DNA from: an uncultured Lachnospiraceae bacterium
Lineage (GTDB): Bacteria > Bacillota > Clostridia > Lachnospirales > Lachnospiraceae
Assembly (NCBI GenBank): GCA_947586255.1
Contig: CANPXP010000008.1
Coordinates: 1-64,000 of the forward strand
Length of the DNA: 64,000 nucleotides
Reading direction: 5' to 3'
Positions 16,657-24,799 of this stretch are shown here, in pieces. A model generated the notes under the pieces. That model had not been told where the DNA came from and searched no databases. It saw only the letters and a program-made list of their open reading frames with translations. Position 1 is the first letter of the stretch. Each line of letters opens with the position of its first letter. Made by a program: the position numbers and the translations under genes.

Positions 16657-19578
16657 ATGGAGATAGAACAGCTGCAGGCATATACGGTGTTGGAGAAGAG
16701 GCAGATCAAGGACATTCACTCGATGGGCTATCTGCTGCGGCACAACAGGACGGGGGCGAGAATTGCGCTTCTGTCGAACGACGACGAGAACAAAGTGTTC
16801 TATATCGGTTTCCGCACGCCGCCGGAGGACAGCACCGGCGTGGCGCATATCGTGGAGCACACGGTTCTGTGCGGCTCCGATAAATTTCCGGTGAAGGATC
16901 CCTTTATCGAGCTGGCCAAGGGTTCCCTCAACACATTTCTGAACGCGATGACTTATCCGGACAAGACGGTGTATCCGGTCGCGAGCTGCAACGACAAGGA
17001 TTTTCAGAATCTGATGGACGTCTATCTGGACGCGGTGTTTCATCCGAATATCTATCACGAGGAGAAAATTTTCAGACAGGAGGGCTGGCACTACGAGATG
17101 GAGGACGCGTCGGATGATTTGACGATCAACGGTGTCGTCTACAGCGAGATGAAGGGCGCGTACTCGTCGCCCGATGACGTATTGTGGAGAGAGATCATGA
17201 ATTCCCTCTATCCCGACACGGCGTACTCGGTGGAGTCGGGCGGGGATCCCGACGTGATTCCGCAGCTTACCTATGAGGACTTTCTCGCGTTTCACGGGAA
17301 GTATTATCATCCCTCCAACAGCTATATCTATCTGTATGGGGATATGGATATGGCGGAGAAACTCAAGTGGATCGACGAGGAGTATCTGTCGAAATATGAC
17401 GCGCTTACAGTGGACTCCGCACTCGCCACACAGGCGCCTTTTACCAAAACCGCCCGTGTGGAGCGGGAGTATCCGGTCATGGAGAGCGAGTCGGAGCGGG
17501 ATAATACCTATCTGGCGTACAACTTTGCCTTCGGCGTGCAGCCGGACAGGCAGTTCTGCTACGGCTTCGCGACGCTGGCCGACATTCTGTGCATGATGCC
17601 CGGCGCGCCGGTGAAGCAGGCGCTTCTGGATGCTGGGATCGGTACGGACATCAGCTGCGTGTACGATACGGGCGTCAAACAGCCCTATCTCTCCATCGTC
17701 GCGAAGAATGCCAACGCAGAGGACTGCGAAGAGTTTGTCCGCGTCATTGAGGGAACCCTGTCGAAACTCGTCGGAGAAGGACTGGACAAAAAGGCGCTCC
17801 GCGCGAATCTCAACAACAGCGAGTTCCGGTATCGGGAGGCGGACTTCGGAACGCGTCCGAAGGGACTGATCTATGGCCTGAATATGCTGGAGACATGGCT
17901 CTACGACGACGCGGCACCCTTTGCGAATATCGAACTTCTGGACGTCTACCGGGAGCTGAAACAGGCGGTGGATACGTCCTACTATGAAGAACTGATCGAA
18001 AAATCTCTGCTCGGCAATCCCCACAGGAGCGTGGTGGTGATCAGGCCGGTGAGAGGGCTGACAGGCGTCAGGGAGAAGAGACTGGCGCAGGAACTGGCGG
18101 CGAAGAAGGCTTCTATGAGCGCGGAGGAGATCGACCGCGTCGTGGAGGAGACGAAGGCGCTTAGGCACTATCAGGAGGCGGAAGACCGCCCGGAGGATCT
18201 CGAGAAGATTCCGCTTCTGTCCAGGGCCGATATGAAGCGGGAGGCCGCGCCCTACTATAACGAAGAGAAGAAGGTGGGGGACACGGTTTTCCTCTATCAC
18301 GACATTTATACGAACGGTATCGGGTATCTGCGCTTCCTGTTTGACTTGAGACAGGTGCCGGAGGAACTTTTTCCCTATGTCGGACTGTTGAAGCTGATGA
18401 TCGGTCTGGTGAGCACGGAGCATTACAGTTACAGCGAACTGTACAATGAGATCAATCTGCAGACCGGAGGCATCGCGCCGGCAGTCAACACCTACACGGA
18501 CGCACGGGATCTGTCGAAGTACAAGGCGACCTTCGATCTGAAGGTGAAGGTCCTGTACGGTAATCTGCCGCAGGCGTTCGCGCTGGCGCGGGAGATTCTG
18601 ACCGGTTCCGACTATACGGATGCGAAGCGGCTGTATGAGCTGATCGCGGAGGGACGCTCCTGTATGCAGGCGGATATGACCTCCGCGGGACACACGCTGG
18701 CGGCCGGCCGTGCGCTGTCTTACCTGTCGAAGCCGGCCGCGCTACTGGAGCATATCAACGGCATTCCTTTTTACCGTCTGCTGGAAAGCCTGGAACAGGG
18801 CTTTGAGGAGAGAAAAGAGGAAGTGGCGAAGAATCTTGACAGAGTCGTGCGCTGTATTTTTCGGCCGGAGAATCTGATGGTGGACTACACGGCGGAGCGG
18901 GAGGGGCTCGCCGGCGTGGAGACGCTCATCGCGGATTTCAAGAAGTCCCTGTACACGGATCCGGTGAGCGGAACAGGGTATGTCCCGCAGCCTGAGAGAA
19001 AGAATGAGGGCTTTATGACGTCGGCGCAGATCCAGTATGTGTGCCGTGCGGGCAATTTCGAGAAGAAGGGGCTCAGGTACACCGGCGCGCTGCGGGTGCT
19101 GCGGGTGCTCATGGGCTACGACTATCTCTGGACGCAGGTGCGCGTGAAGGGCGGCGCCTACGGCTGTATGTGCAGCTTCGGCAGGTCGGGGGACAGCTAC
19201 TTCGTCTCCTACCGGGATCCGAACCTGAAGAATACGATCGACGTGTATGAGAAGGCGGCGGACTACATCGCTCATTTCGAGGCGGATGAGCGGACGATGA
19301 CGCAGTATGTCATCGGCGCGGTGAGCGAGACGGATATGCCGATGACACCGGCGATGAAGGGAATCTACTCTCTGACCGGTTATCTGACCCATTACGCATA
19401 CGAGGAAGTGCAGAGGGACAGGGAGGAAATGCTCGCCGCGGATGCGGACGTGATCAGAGGTCTGGCGAAGTATATCGAGGCCTTCATGGATGACGGCTGC
19501 CTGTGCGTGGTCGGCAATGAAGAAAATATCAAGACGAACAGCGGCTTGTTTGAGAATACGGACCATCTTTTTCACTGA
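16657..19578 (+). CDS. M16C family zinc metallopeptidase (PreP/falcilysin type)
   Basis: A 973-residue inverzincin. The HxxEH zinc motif is His64-x-x-Glu67-His68 in GVAHIVEHTVLCGSDKF, followed by SLNTFLNAMTYPDKTVYPV, the signature of the presequence-protease (M16C) branch. The two-halved clam-shell architecture of this branch needs about 970 residues, as found here. No signal peptide is visible, so it probably degrades peptides in the cytoplasm. The ATG at 16657 lies 10 bases after AAGGAG (16641-16646); the frame is open further upstream but without a better site. It is transcribed from its own promoter, with a DUF4349 lipoprotein gene following after 127 bases. Confidence 0.92.
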   Translation: MEIEQLQAYTVLEKRQIKDIHSMGYLLRHNRTGARIALLSNDDENKVFYIGFRTPPEDSTGVAHIVEHTVLCGSDKFPVKDPFIELAKGSLNTFLNAMTYPDKTVYPVASCNDKDFQNLMDVYLDAVFHPNIYHEEKIFRQEGWHYEMEDASDDLTINGVVYSEMKGAYSSPDDVLWREIMNSLYPDTAYSVESGGDPDVIPQLTYEDFLAFHGKYYHPSNSYIYLYGDMDMAEKLKWIDEEYLSKYDALTVDSALATQAPFTKTARVEREYPVMESESERDNTYLAYNFAFGVQPDRQFCYGFATLADILCMMPGAPVKQALLDAGIGTDISCVYDTGVKQPYLSIVAKNANAEDCEEFVRVIEGTLSKLVGEGLDKKALRANLNNSEFRYREADFGTRPKGLIYGLNMLETWLYDDAAPFANIELLDVYRELKQAVDTSYYEELIEKSLLGNPHRSVVVIRPVRGLTGVREKRLAQELAAKKASMSAEEIDRVVEETKALRHYQEAEDRPEDLEKIPLLSRADMKREAAPYYNEEKKVGDTVFLYHDIYTNGIGYLRFLFDLRQVPEELFPYVGLLKLMIGLVSTEHYSYSELYNEINLQTGGIAPAVNTYTDARDLSKYKATFDLKVKVLYGNLPQAFALAREILTGSDYTDAKRLYELIAEGRSCMQADMTSAGHTLAAGRALSYLSKPAALLEHINGIPFYRLLESLEQGFEERKEEVAKNLDRVVRCIFRPENLMVDYTAEREGLAGVETLIADFKKSLYTDPVSGTGYVPQPERKNEGFMTSAQIQYVCRAGNFEKKGLRYTGALRVLRVLMGYDYLWTQVRVKGGAYGCMCSFGRSGDSYFVSYRDPNLKNTIDVYEKAADYIAHFEADERTMTQYVIGAVSETDMPMTPAMKGIYSLTGYLTHYAYEEVQRDREEMLAADADVIRGLAKYIEAFMDDGCLCVVGNEENIKTNSGLFENTDHLFH

Positions 19579-19705
19579 TCTGTGCAACCTTTCGCCGTGA
19601 CCGGAGGTATTCCTCATAAAAGGGAACCTGCAAAGCATCGGCGGCTGCAAAGCGCCTGCTTATGGCAGGGTGAAATTTGCACAGTGATACAAGGGAGGAA
19701 AAGTT

Positions 19706-20812
19706 ATGAAAAGGATGTTGCAGAAGAGACAGAGAAAACAGACGTCGCTGTGTCTGGCGGTGGCGCTTGCGGCGGTTCTGCTGGCGGGCTGCGGCGGCGC
19801 GGGCAAGTATGAGTCGGCGGCGGGTATGGCCGTGGCGGATGATGTGGCGCTGGACACTGCCGCCTATGCGGGCGCGGATTACGGCCTGTACGACAACGGG
19901 GCGTATGTGGCGGAGGCGCCTGCCGCGGCGGCCGAGACAACAACAGAGAATTATGCGGAGGGCGGTTCGGACCCCGCAGCGCCGAATGGCGACGCGCAGC
20001 TCTCCGAAGAGAGCGCACAGACGTCGGCGCGCAAGCTGATCAGGACAGCGGATCTGTACACGGAGACGGAGCAGTATGATGAGCTGCTGGCCGATCTGGA
20101 AGCGCAGATCGCAGCGCTGGGCGGCTATGTGGAGTACCGCTATCAGTATAACGGCAATCAGTACGATGATCCGGAGTTTCAGCGCAGGAGCTGTAATCTG
20201 ACGGTGCGCATCCCGGCGGACAGGCTGGATGAGTTCATCGGCAGAGTGGGCGAGGCCTCCAACATTGTCAACAAGGAGGAGCGTGTGGAGGACGTGACTC
20301 TGCGGTATGTGGACATGGAGAGCCACAGGAATTCGCTTCGGGTAGAGCAGGAGCGCCTGACGGAGCTTCTCGCGCAGGCGGAGACGGTGGAGGATCTGAT
20401 CACCATAGAGTCAAGACTCTCCGAGGTGCGCTACGAGCTGGAGAGCATGGAATCCCAGCTGCGCACGCTGCAGAACCAGGTTAGCTACAGCACGGTCAAT
20501 CTGAACGTGCAGGAGGTGAAGCGGCTGACGCCCACGCAGGAGAAGGGCATCTGGGGCAGAATTAAGCAGGGACTCTCGGACAATCTCTACAATCTCGGCG
20601 TGGATCTGCAGAACGGCTTCGTGGGCTTTGTCGTCAATCTGCCCTATATCTTCTGCTGGCTGATTGTGATCGCGGTTCTGCTCTTCGTGCTGGGAGCGGT
20701 GAGAAAGCTGTACCGGAAGCGCCACCCGGAAAAAGGGGCGAAGCGGTTTTTCAGACGCCGGGCGAAGAAGGCGGAGGATGCCGCCGACGTTGCGGACAGA
20801 AAAGAGGAATAG
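19706..20812 (+). CDS. DUF4349 lipoprotein
   Basis: A 368-residue exported protein. The N-terminus is a lipoprotein signal with lipobox LLAGC at about residue 30. A low-complexity Ala/Glu region leads into a DUF4349 domain (about residues 110-275: RKLIRTADLYTETEQYDELL; LTVRIPADRLDEFIGRVGE). This contains a coiled coil between residues 205 and 255, followed by a C-terminal membrane span (YIFCWLIVIAVLLFVLGAV) and a basic tail. Thus it is held at the membrane by both a lipid and a span. DUF4349 proteins have no assigned biochemical role. GGGAGG sits 8 bases from the start. The neighbour era starts 15 bases later, suggesting co-transcription. Confidence 0.85.
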   Translation: MKRMLQKRQRKQTSLCLAVALAAVLLAGCGGAGKYESAAGMAVADDVALDTAAYAGADYGLYDNGAYVAEAPAAAAETTTENYAEGGSDPAAPNGDAQLSEESAQTSARKLIRTADLYTETEQYDELLADLEAQIAALGGYVEYRYQYNGNQYDDPEFQRRSCNLTVRIPADRLDEFIGRVGEASNIVNKEERVEDVTLRYVDMESHRNSLRVEQERLTELLAQAETVEDLITIESRLSEVRYELESMESQLRTLQNQVSYSTVNLNVQEVKRLTPTQEKGIWGRIKQGLSDNLYNLGVDLQNGFVGFVVNLPYIFCWLIVIAVLLFVLGAVRKLYRKRHPEKGAKRFFRRRAKKAEDAADVADRKEE

Positions 20813-20827
20813 ACGGAAAGGATATTT

Positions 20828-21733
20828 ATGGAGAAAGCAGCATACAAGGCGGGCTTTGCCACGCTGATCGGAAGGCCCAATGTGGGCAAATCGACGCTGA
20901 TGAATGCGCTGATCGGACAGAAAATCGCGATCACATCGAACCGGCCGCAGACGACCAGGAACCGGATCAGGACGATTTATACCTCGGAGGAGGGACAGAT
21001 CGTTTTTCTGGACACGCCGGGAATCCATAAGGCGAAAAACAAGCTGGGCGATTATATGGTGAACGTGGCGGAGCGGACCATGTCCGAGGTAGATGTGATC
21101 GCGTGGCTGGTGGAGCCGACGGACTATATCGGCGCGGGCGAGCGGCACATCATCGAGCAACTGAAGAAGACCACTGCGCCGGTGATTCTCGTCATCAACA
21201 AGATTGACACCGTGAGGAAGGACCTGCTGCTGACCTACATCGACGTCTACAGAAAACAGTATGATTTCGCGGAGATCGTTCCGGTCTCCGCGCTGAAGAG
21301 AGACGGGCTGGAGACGTTACTGGCCTGCATCATGAAATATCTGCCTTACGGGGAGCCGTTCTACGACGAGGATACGGTGACGGATCAGCCCATGCGCCAG
21401 ATCGCGGCGGAACTGATCCGCGAGAAGGCGTTAAAGTGCCTGGAGGAGGAGGTGCCCCACGGCATTGCCGTGACGATCGAGTCGATGAAGGAGAGGCGGC
21501 GCATCGTCGATATCGAGGCGACCATCATCTGCGAGCGGGAATCCCACAAGGGAATCATCATCGGCAAACAGGGCGCCATGCTCAAGAAGATCGGCTCCCT
21601 GGCGCGGCCGGAGATAGAGGATCTGGTGGAAAAACAGGTCAATCTGAAGCTCTGGGTCAAGGTGAAGAAGGACTGGCGGGACAGCGATTATCTGCTGAAA
21701 AATTTCGGCTATGACCCGCGGGAGACAGAATAG
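20828..21733 (+). CDS. era: GTPase Era
   Basis: A 301-residue GTPase needed for 16S rRNA processing and 30S subunit assembly. G1 is GRPNVGKST near residue 14, G3 is DTPG, G4 is NKID. The C-terminal KH RNA-binding domain includes GIIIGKQGAMLKKIG. Length and domain order are normal. It is followed by yqzL and recO, an order seen in Bacillus and many Clostridia. The first ATG after GGAAAGGA (20815-20822) is used. Confidence 0.97.
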   Translation: MEKAAYKAGFATLIGRPNVGKSTLMNALIGQKIAITSNRPQTTRNRIRTIYTSEEGQIVFLDTPGIHKAKNKLGDYMVNVAERTMSEVDVIAWLVEPTDYIGAGERHIIEQLKKTTAPVILVINKIDTVRKDLLLTYIDVYRKQYDFAEIVPVSALKRDGLETLLACIMKYLPYGEPFYDEDTVTDQPMRQIAAELIREKALKCLEEEVPHGIAVTIESMKERRRIVDIEATIICERESHKGIIIGKQGAMLKKIGSLARPEIEDLVEKQVNLKLWVKVKKDWRDSDYLLKNFGYDPRETE

Positions 21734-21792
21734 AAAAAGGCAAATCTGCGAACCCTAATCACTAGTTAAGGAGAGAGGATCAGGGGCGTAAG

Positions 21793-21981
21793 ATGAATGA
21801 GATAAATTACTGGGACAGATTTATGATGACAGGAAAAATCGACGATTTTCTGGCATACAAAAACGCGGCCGAGCAGGAGCGGACACAGCGTCCGCAGGAG
21901 CGGGGAGAATCGGCACAACATGCGGGAGAGCGCTCTCATGCAGGAGTTTACACAGATTACGGGAATGGTTTTAAAGGCTGA
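21793..21981 (+). CDS. yqzL: YqzL-family small protein
   Basis: A 62-residue protein whose first 28 residues (NYWDRFMMTGKIDDFLAYK) match the W-x2-F-x-x-TG-x-I-x-x-(Y/F)L pattern of the YqzL family, which in Bacillus also lies between era and recO. The function is not known. The remaining Arg/Glu/Gln-rich tail has no counterpart in the short Bacillus protein and partly overlaps recO in another frame by 44 bases. AGGGG lies about 8 bases upstream of the ATG. Confidence 0.75.
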   Translation: MNEINYWDRFMMTGKIDDFLAYKNAAEQERTQRPQERGESAQHAGERSHAGVYTDYGNGFKG

Positions 21982-22585
21982 ACCGATCGGCGAGTACGAC
22001 AGAAGAGTCGTGATACTGACGACGGAGATGGGGAAGATCTCGGCCTTTGCGCGGGGGGCGCGCAGACAGGGCAGCAGGCTGCTGGCGGCCACCAACCCGT
22101 TTTCCTTCGGCGAGTTCAAAATGTATGCCGGCAGAAATTCCTATACCGTCACGGATGCCGCGATCAGCAATTACTTCGAGGGTTTCCGCGAGGATTTCGA
22201 GGGCGCCTGCTACGGGATGTATTTTCTGGAAGTGATGGACTACTACACCAGGGAGAACAATGACGAGAAGGAGATGCTGAAGCTGCTCTATCAGTCTCTG
22301 CGGGCGCTTCTGCACGACGGGATACCGAACCGGCTGGTGCGCTACATATTCGAGATGAAAGCGATGATACTGAACGGCGAATTTCCGGGGATGCCCGCGG
22401 AGGGAGACTGGGAGGAATCCACTGCCTACGCGGTTTCTTATATTATGGACGCGGGTATTGAAAAGCTGTATACGTTTACCGTGACGCCGAAGGTGCTGGC
22501 GCAGCTTGGGCAGATCGCGGACGATTACCGGAGGCGATACACGGACCGACCGTTTAAAAGTCTTGAAATTGTGGATAATCTTTAA
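21938..22585 (+). CDS. recO: DNA repair protein RecO
   Basis: A 215-residue RecO, which loads RecA in the RecFOR pathway. The N-terminal OB fold reads QITGMVLKAEPIGEYDRRVV and continues through FARGARRQGSRLLAATNPFS. The C-terminal helical domain lacks an obvious four-cysteine zinc finger (only short of cysteine in the RYIFEMKAMILNGEFPGMP region), as in several Clostridia. An in-frame ATG at 21920 is possible; 21938 was chosen because GGGAGAG (21924-21930) is 7 bases away and the resulting start matches the family. It begins inside yqzL, so translation is probably coupled. Confidence 0.9.
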   Translation: MQEFTQITGMVLKAEPIGEYDRRVVILTTEMGKISAFARGARRQGSRLLAATNPFSFGEFKMYAGRNSYTVTDAAISNYFEGFREDFEGACYGMYFLEVMDYYTRENNDEKEMLKLLYQSLRALLHDGIPNRLVRYIFEMKAMILNGEFPGMPAEGDWEESTAYAVSYIMDAGIEKLYTFTVTPKVLAQLGQIADDYRRRYTDRPFKSLEIVDNL

Positions 22586-22591
22586 TATAAT
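22563..22591 (+). promoter_or_regulatory. Promoter for the 211-aa lipoprotein gene
   Basis: TTGAAA at 22563-22568 and a perfect TATAAT at 22586-22591 with a 17-base spacer. The -35 box lies within the last codons of recO. Confidence 0.75.
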
Positions 22592-22637
22592 GGAATGCGG
22601 TATGTGAGCGAATCAGAATGGACCGGAGGAAAAAGAC

Positions 22638-23273
22638 ATGCGAAAAGGAAAAGCGGCTCTGCTGATTCTTGCGGTATTCCTCGGACTTGCCGGCTGCGGA
22701 AACGGGGAGGCGCGGGAGGTGTCCTCCATCTCGATCGGCAAGGACGGAGCGATCGCGCATAAGATCGTGGGCGGTTTTGAGCAGAGCTATTACGAGGAGG
22801 GCGAGCTGACAAAACTGGCGGAGGACAGAGTGGCGGAATACTGCGCGGATTACGGCGATGAGAGCGTGAAGCTCGAATCCGTGGAGGAGAAGAACGGGAA
22901 CGTGACGATCAGGCTGCAGTATGCGACGGATCGGGATTACAGCAGCTTCAACCACAGAGAACTGTATGTCGGACCGCTGACGGAGGCGGAAGTGCAGGGA
23001 TATCCGTTAGAGGGCGTGGCCTTTGTCTCGGCGGACGGCAAACCGATGGAAATCGGTTACATGGAGGAGCAGGATCAGAAAAAAATTGTGATCATAGCGA
23101 CGAAGCCGTCGGAGGAGCTGCTGGTAAACACCTACGGGAAGGTGCTCTATATCAACCAGAGCGCAGACAGCAGCCTGGATGTTTCTTTTTCCGGCAAAAA
23201 CGGTGTGCTGATTTCTTATCCGGAAGGTGATGACACGGATGAAAGCGCGCTGTCATACATCGTGTTCGAGTGA
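22638..23273 (+). CDS. Lipoprotein of unknown function (211 aa)
   Basis: An exported lipoprotein: charged MRKGK start, hydrophobic stretch and lipobox LAGC at about residue 20. The mature part is acidic, with beta-rich segments (EVSSISIGKDGAIAHKIVGG; VTIRLQYATDRDYSSF). I recognise no named domain. It has its own promoter and a strong GGAGG site, and stands between recO and glyS without obvious functional link. Confidence 0.75.
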   Translation: MRKGKAALLILAVFLGLAGCGNGEAREVSSISIGKDGAIAHKIVGGFEQSYYEEGELTKLAEDRVAEYCADYGDESVKLESVEEKNGNVTIRLQYATDRDYSSFNHRELYVGPLTEAEVQGYPLEGVAFVSADGKPMEIGYMEEQDQKKIVIIATKPSEELLVNTYGKVLYINQSADSSLDVSFSGKNGVLISYPEGDDTDESALSYIVFE

Positions 23274-23338
23274 GAGAAAGCTGCATCACTCATGATAAAT
23301 AACCGCCAGATGGCGGGGAGACAGAGAGGACAACTGTG

Positions 23339-24727
23339 ATGGAAAAAACAATGGAAAAGATCGTGGCACTGTCAAAAGCCAGAGGCTTTGTATATCCCGG
23401 TTCGGAGATCTACGGCGGTCTGGCCAATACGTGGGATTTCGGCAATCTCGGCGTGGAGCTGAAGAACAATATCAAAAAGGCATGGTGGCAGAAATTTGTG
23501 ACGGAGAGCCCTTATAACGTGGGCGTGGACTGTGCCATCCTGATGAATCCGCAGACGTGGGTGGCGAGCGGACACCTGGGAAGCTTCTCCGACCCGCTGA
23601 TGGACTGCCGTGAGTGCCATGAGCGCTTCCGCGCGGACAAGATCATAGAGGATTATGTGACCGAGCAGGGGATTACGCTGGAGGGCTCCGTGGACGGCTG
23701 GAGTCAGCAGCAGATGAAAGATTTCATCGAGGAGCACAACATTCCCTGCCCTTCCTGCGGCAAACATAACTTTACCGATATCAGACAGTTCAACCTGATG
23801 TTCAAGACGTTTCAGGGCGTCACGGAAGATGCGAAGAATACCGTATACCTGAGGCCGGAGACAGCGCAGGGCATCTTTGTCAACTTTAAGAACGTGCAGC
23901 GGACTTCCCGCAGGAAGCTTCCGTTCGGCATCTGTCAGGTCGGCAAATCCTTCCGCAACGAGATTACGCCGGGCAACTTTATCTTCCGTGTCAGAGAGTT
24001 TGAGCAGATGGAAATGGAATTTTTCTGTGAGCCGGACACGGATCTGGAGTGGTTTTCCTATTGGAAACAATACTGTATCGACTTCTTAAAGAGCCTCGGC
24101 ATGAAGGAGGAGGAGATGCGCGTCCGCGACCATGAGAAGGAAGAACTGTCCTTCTACTCCAAAGCCACCACGGACATTGAATTCCTGTTCCCGTTCGGCT
24201 GGGGCGAACTGTGGGGGATCGCGGACAGAACCGACTACGACCTGACGCAGCACCAGAATACGTCCGGTGAGGATCTGTCTTATTTTGACGATACGAAGAA
24301 CGAAAAATATATTCCCTATGTCATTGAGCCGTCTCTGGGCGTGGAGAGACTGTTCCTGGCCGTACTGTGCGGCGCCTATGACGAGGAGGAACTTGAGGGC
24401 GGCGATATGCGCACCGTGCTGCATTTCCATCCGGCGCTGGCCCCTGTGAAGATCGGCGTACTGCCTCTCTCGAAGAAGCTGAACGAGGGGGCGGAGAAAA
24501 TTTATACGCAGCTGTGTAAGAAATACAACTGCGAGTTCGACGACCGCGGCAATATCGGCAAGCGCTACCGCAGACAGGACGAGATCGGAACGCCTTACTG
24601 TATTACATACGATTTTGAGTCCGAGACGGATGGCTGCGTGACCGTGCGGTTCCGTGATTCGATGGAACAGGAACGCATCGCGATCGCAGAGCTCGACGCG
24701 TACTTTGCGGATAAGTTTACCTTCTGA
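23339..24727 (+). CDS. glyS: Glycyl-tRNA synthetase, dimeric class II type
   Basis: A 462-residue GlyRS of the single-chain alpha2 type, charging tRNA-Gly. The beginning [20 protein letters not shown], class II motif 2 ([20 protein letters not shown]) and motif 3 ([12 protein letters not shown]) are present, as is the C-terminal anticodon-binding domain. A zinc-type cysteine set occurs in CRECHERF and [12 protein letters not shown] precedes the ATG by one codon; the ATG at 23339 is 8 bases after AGAGAGGA and is preferred. The 65-base leader is too short for a T-box. It contains a 5-bp hairpin CCGCC-agat-GGCGG (23303-23316). Confidence 0.97.
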   Translation: MEKTMEKIVALSKARGFVYPGSEIYGGLANTWDFGNLGVELKNNIKKAWWQKFVTESPYNVGVDCAILMNPQTWVASGHLGSFSDPLMDCRECHERFRADKIIEDYVTEQGITLEGSVDGWSQQQMKDFIEEHNIPCPSCGKHNFTDIRQFNLMFKTFQGVTEDAKNTVYLRPETAQGIFVNFKNVQRTSRRKLPFGICQVGKSFRNEITPGNFIFRVREFEQMEMEFFCEPDTDLEWFSYWKQYCIDFLKSLGMKEEEMRVRDHEKEELSFYSKATTDIEFLFPFGWGELWGIADRTDYDLTQHQNTSGEDLSYFDDTKNEKYIPYVIEPSLGVERLFLAVLCGAYDEEELEGGDMRTVLHFHPALAPVKIGVLPLSKKLNEGAEKIYTQLCKKYNCEFDDRGNIGKRYRRQDEIGTPYCITYDFESETDGCVTVRFRDSMEQERIAIAELDAYFADKFTF

Positions 24728-24799
24728 GACAATTTGCGGTGACGGCATCGTCAGAATACCGTCAAACTATAACAGGACAGGAAAGGACGAAATACTGCG

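Noticed and set aside
16378-18693. 771-codon minus-strand frame opposite the M16C gene
   Set aside because: It covers the terminator at 16462 and a well-supported peptidase gene; its composition is typical of an antisense shadow.
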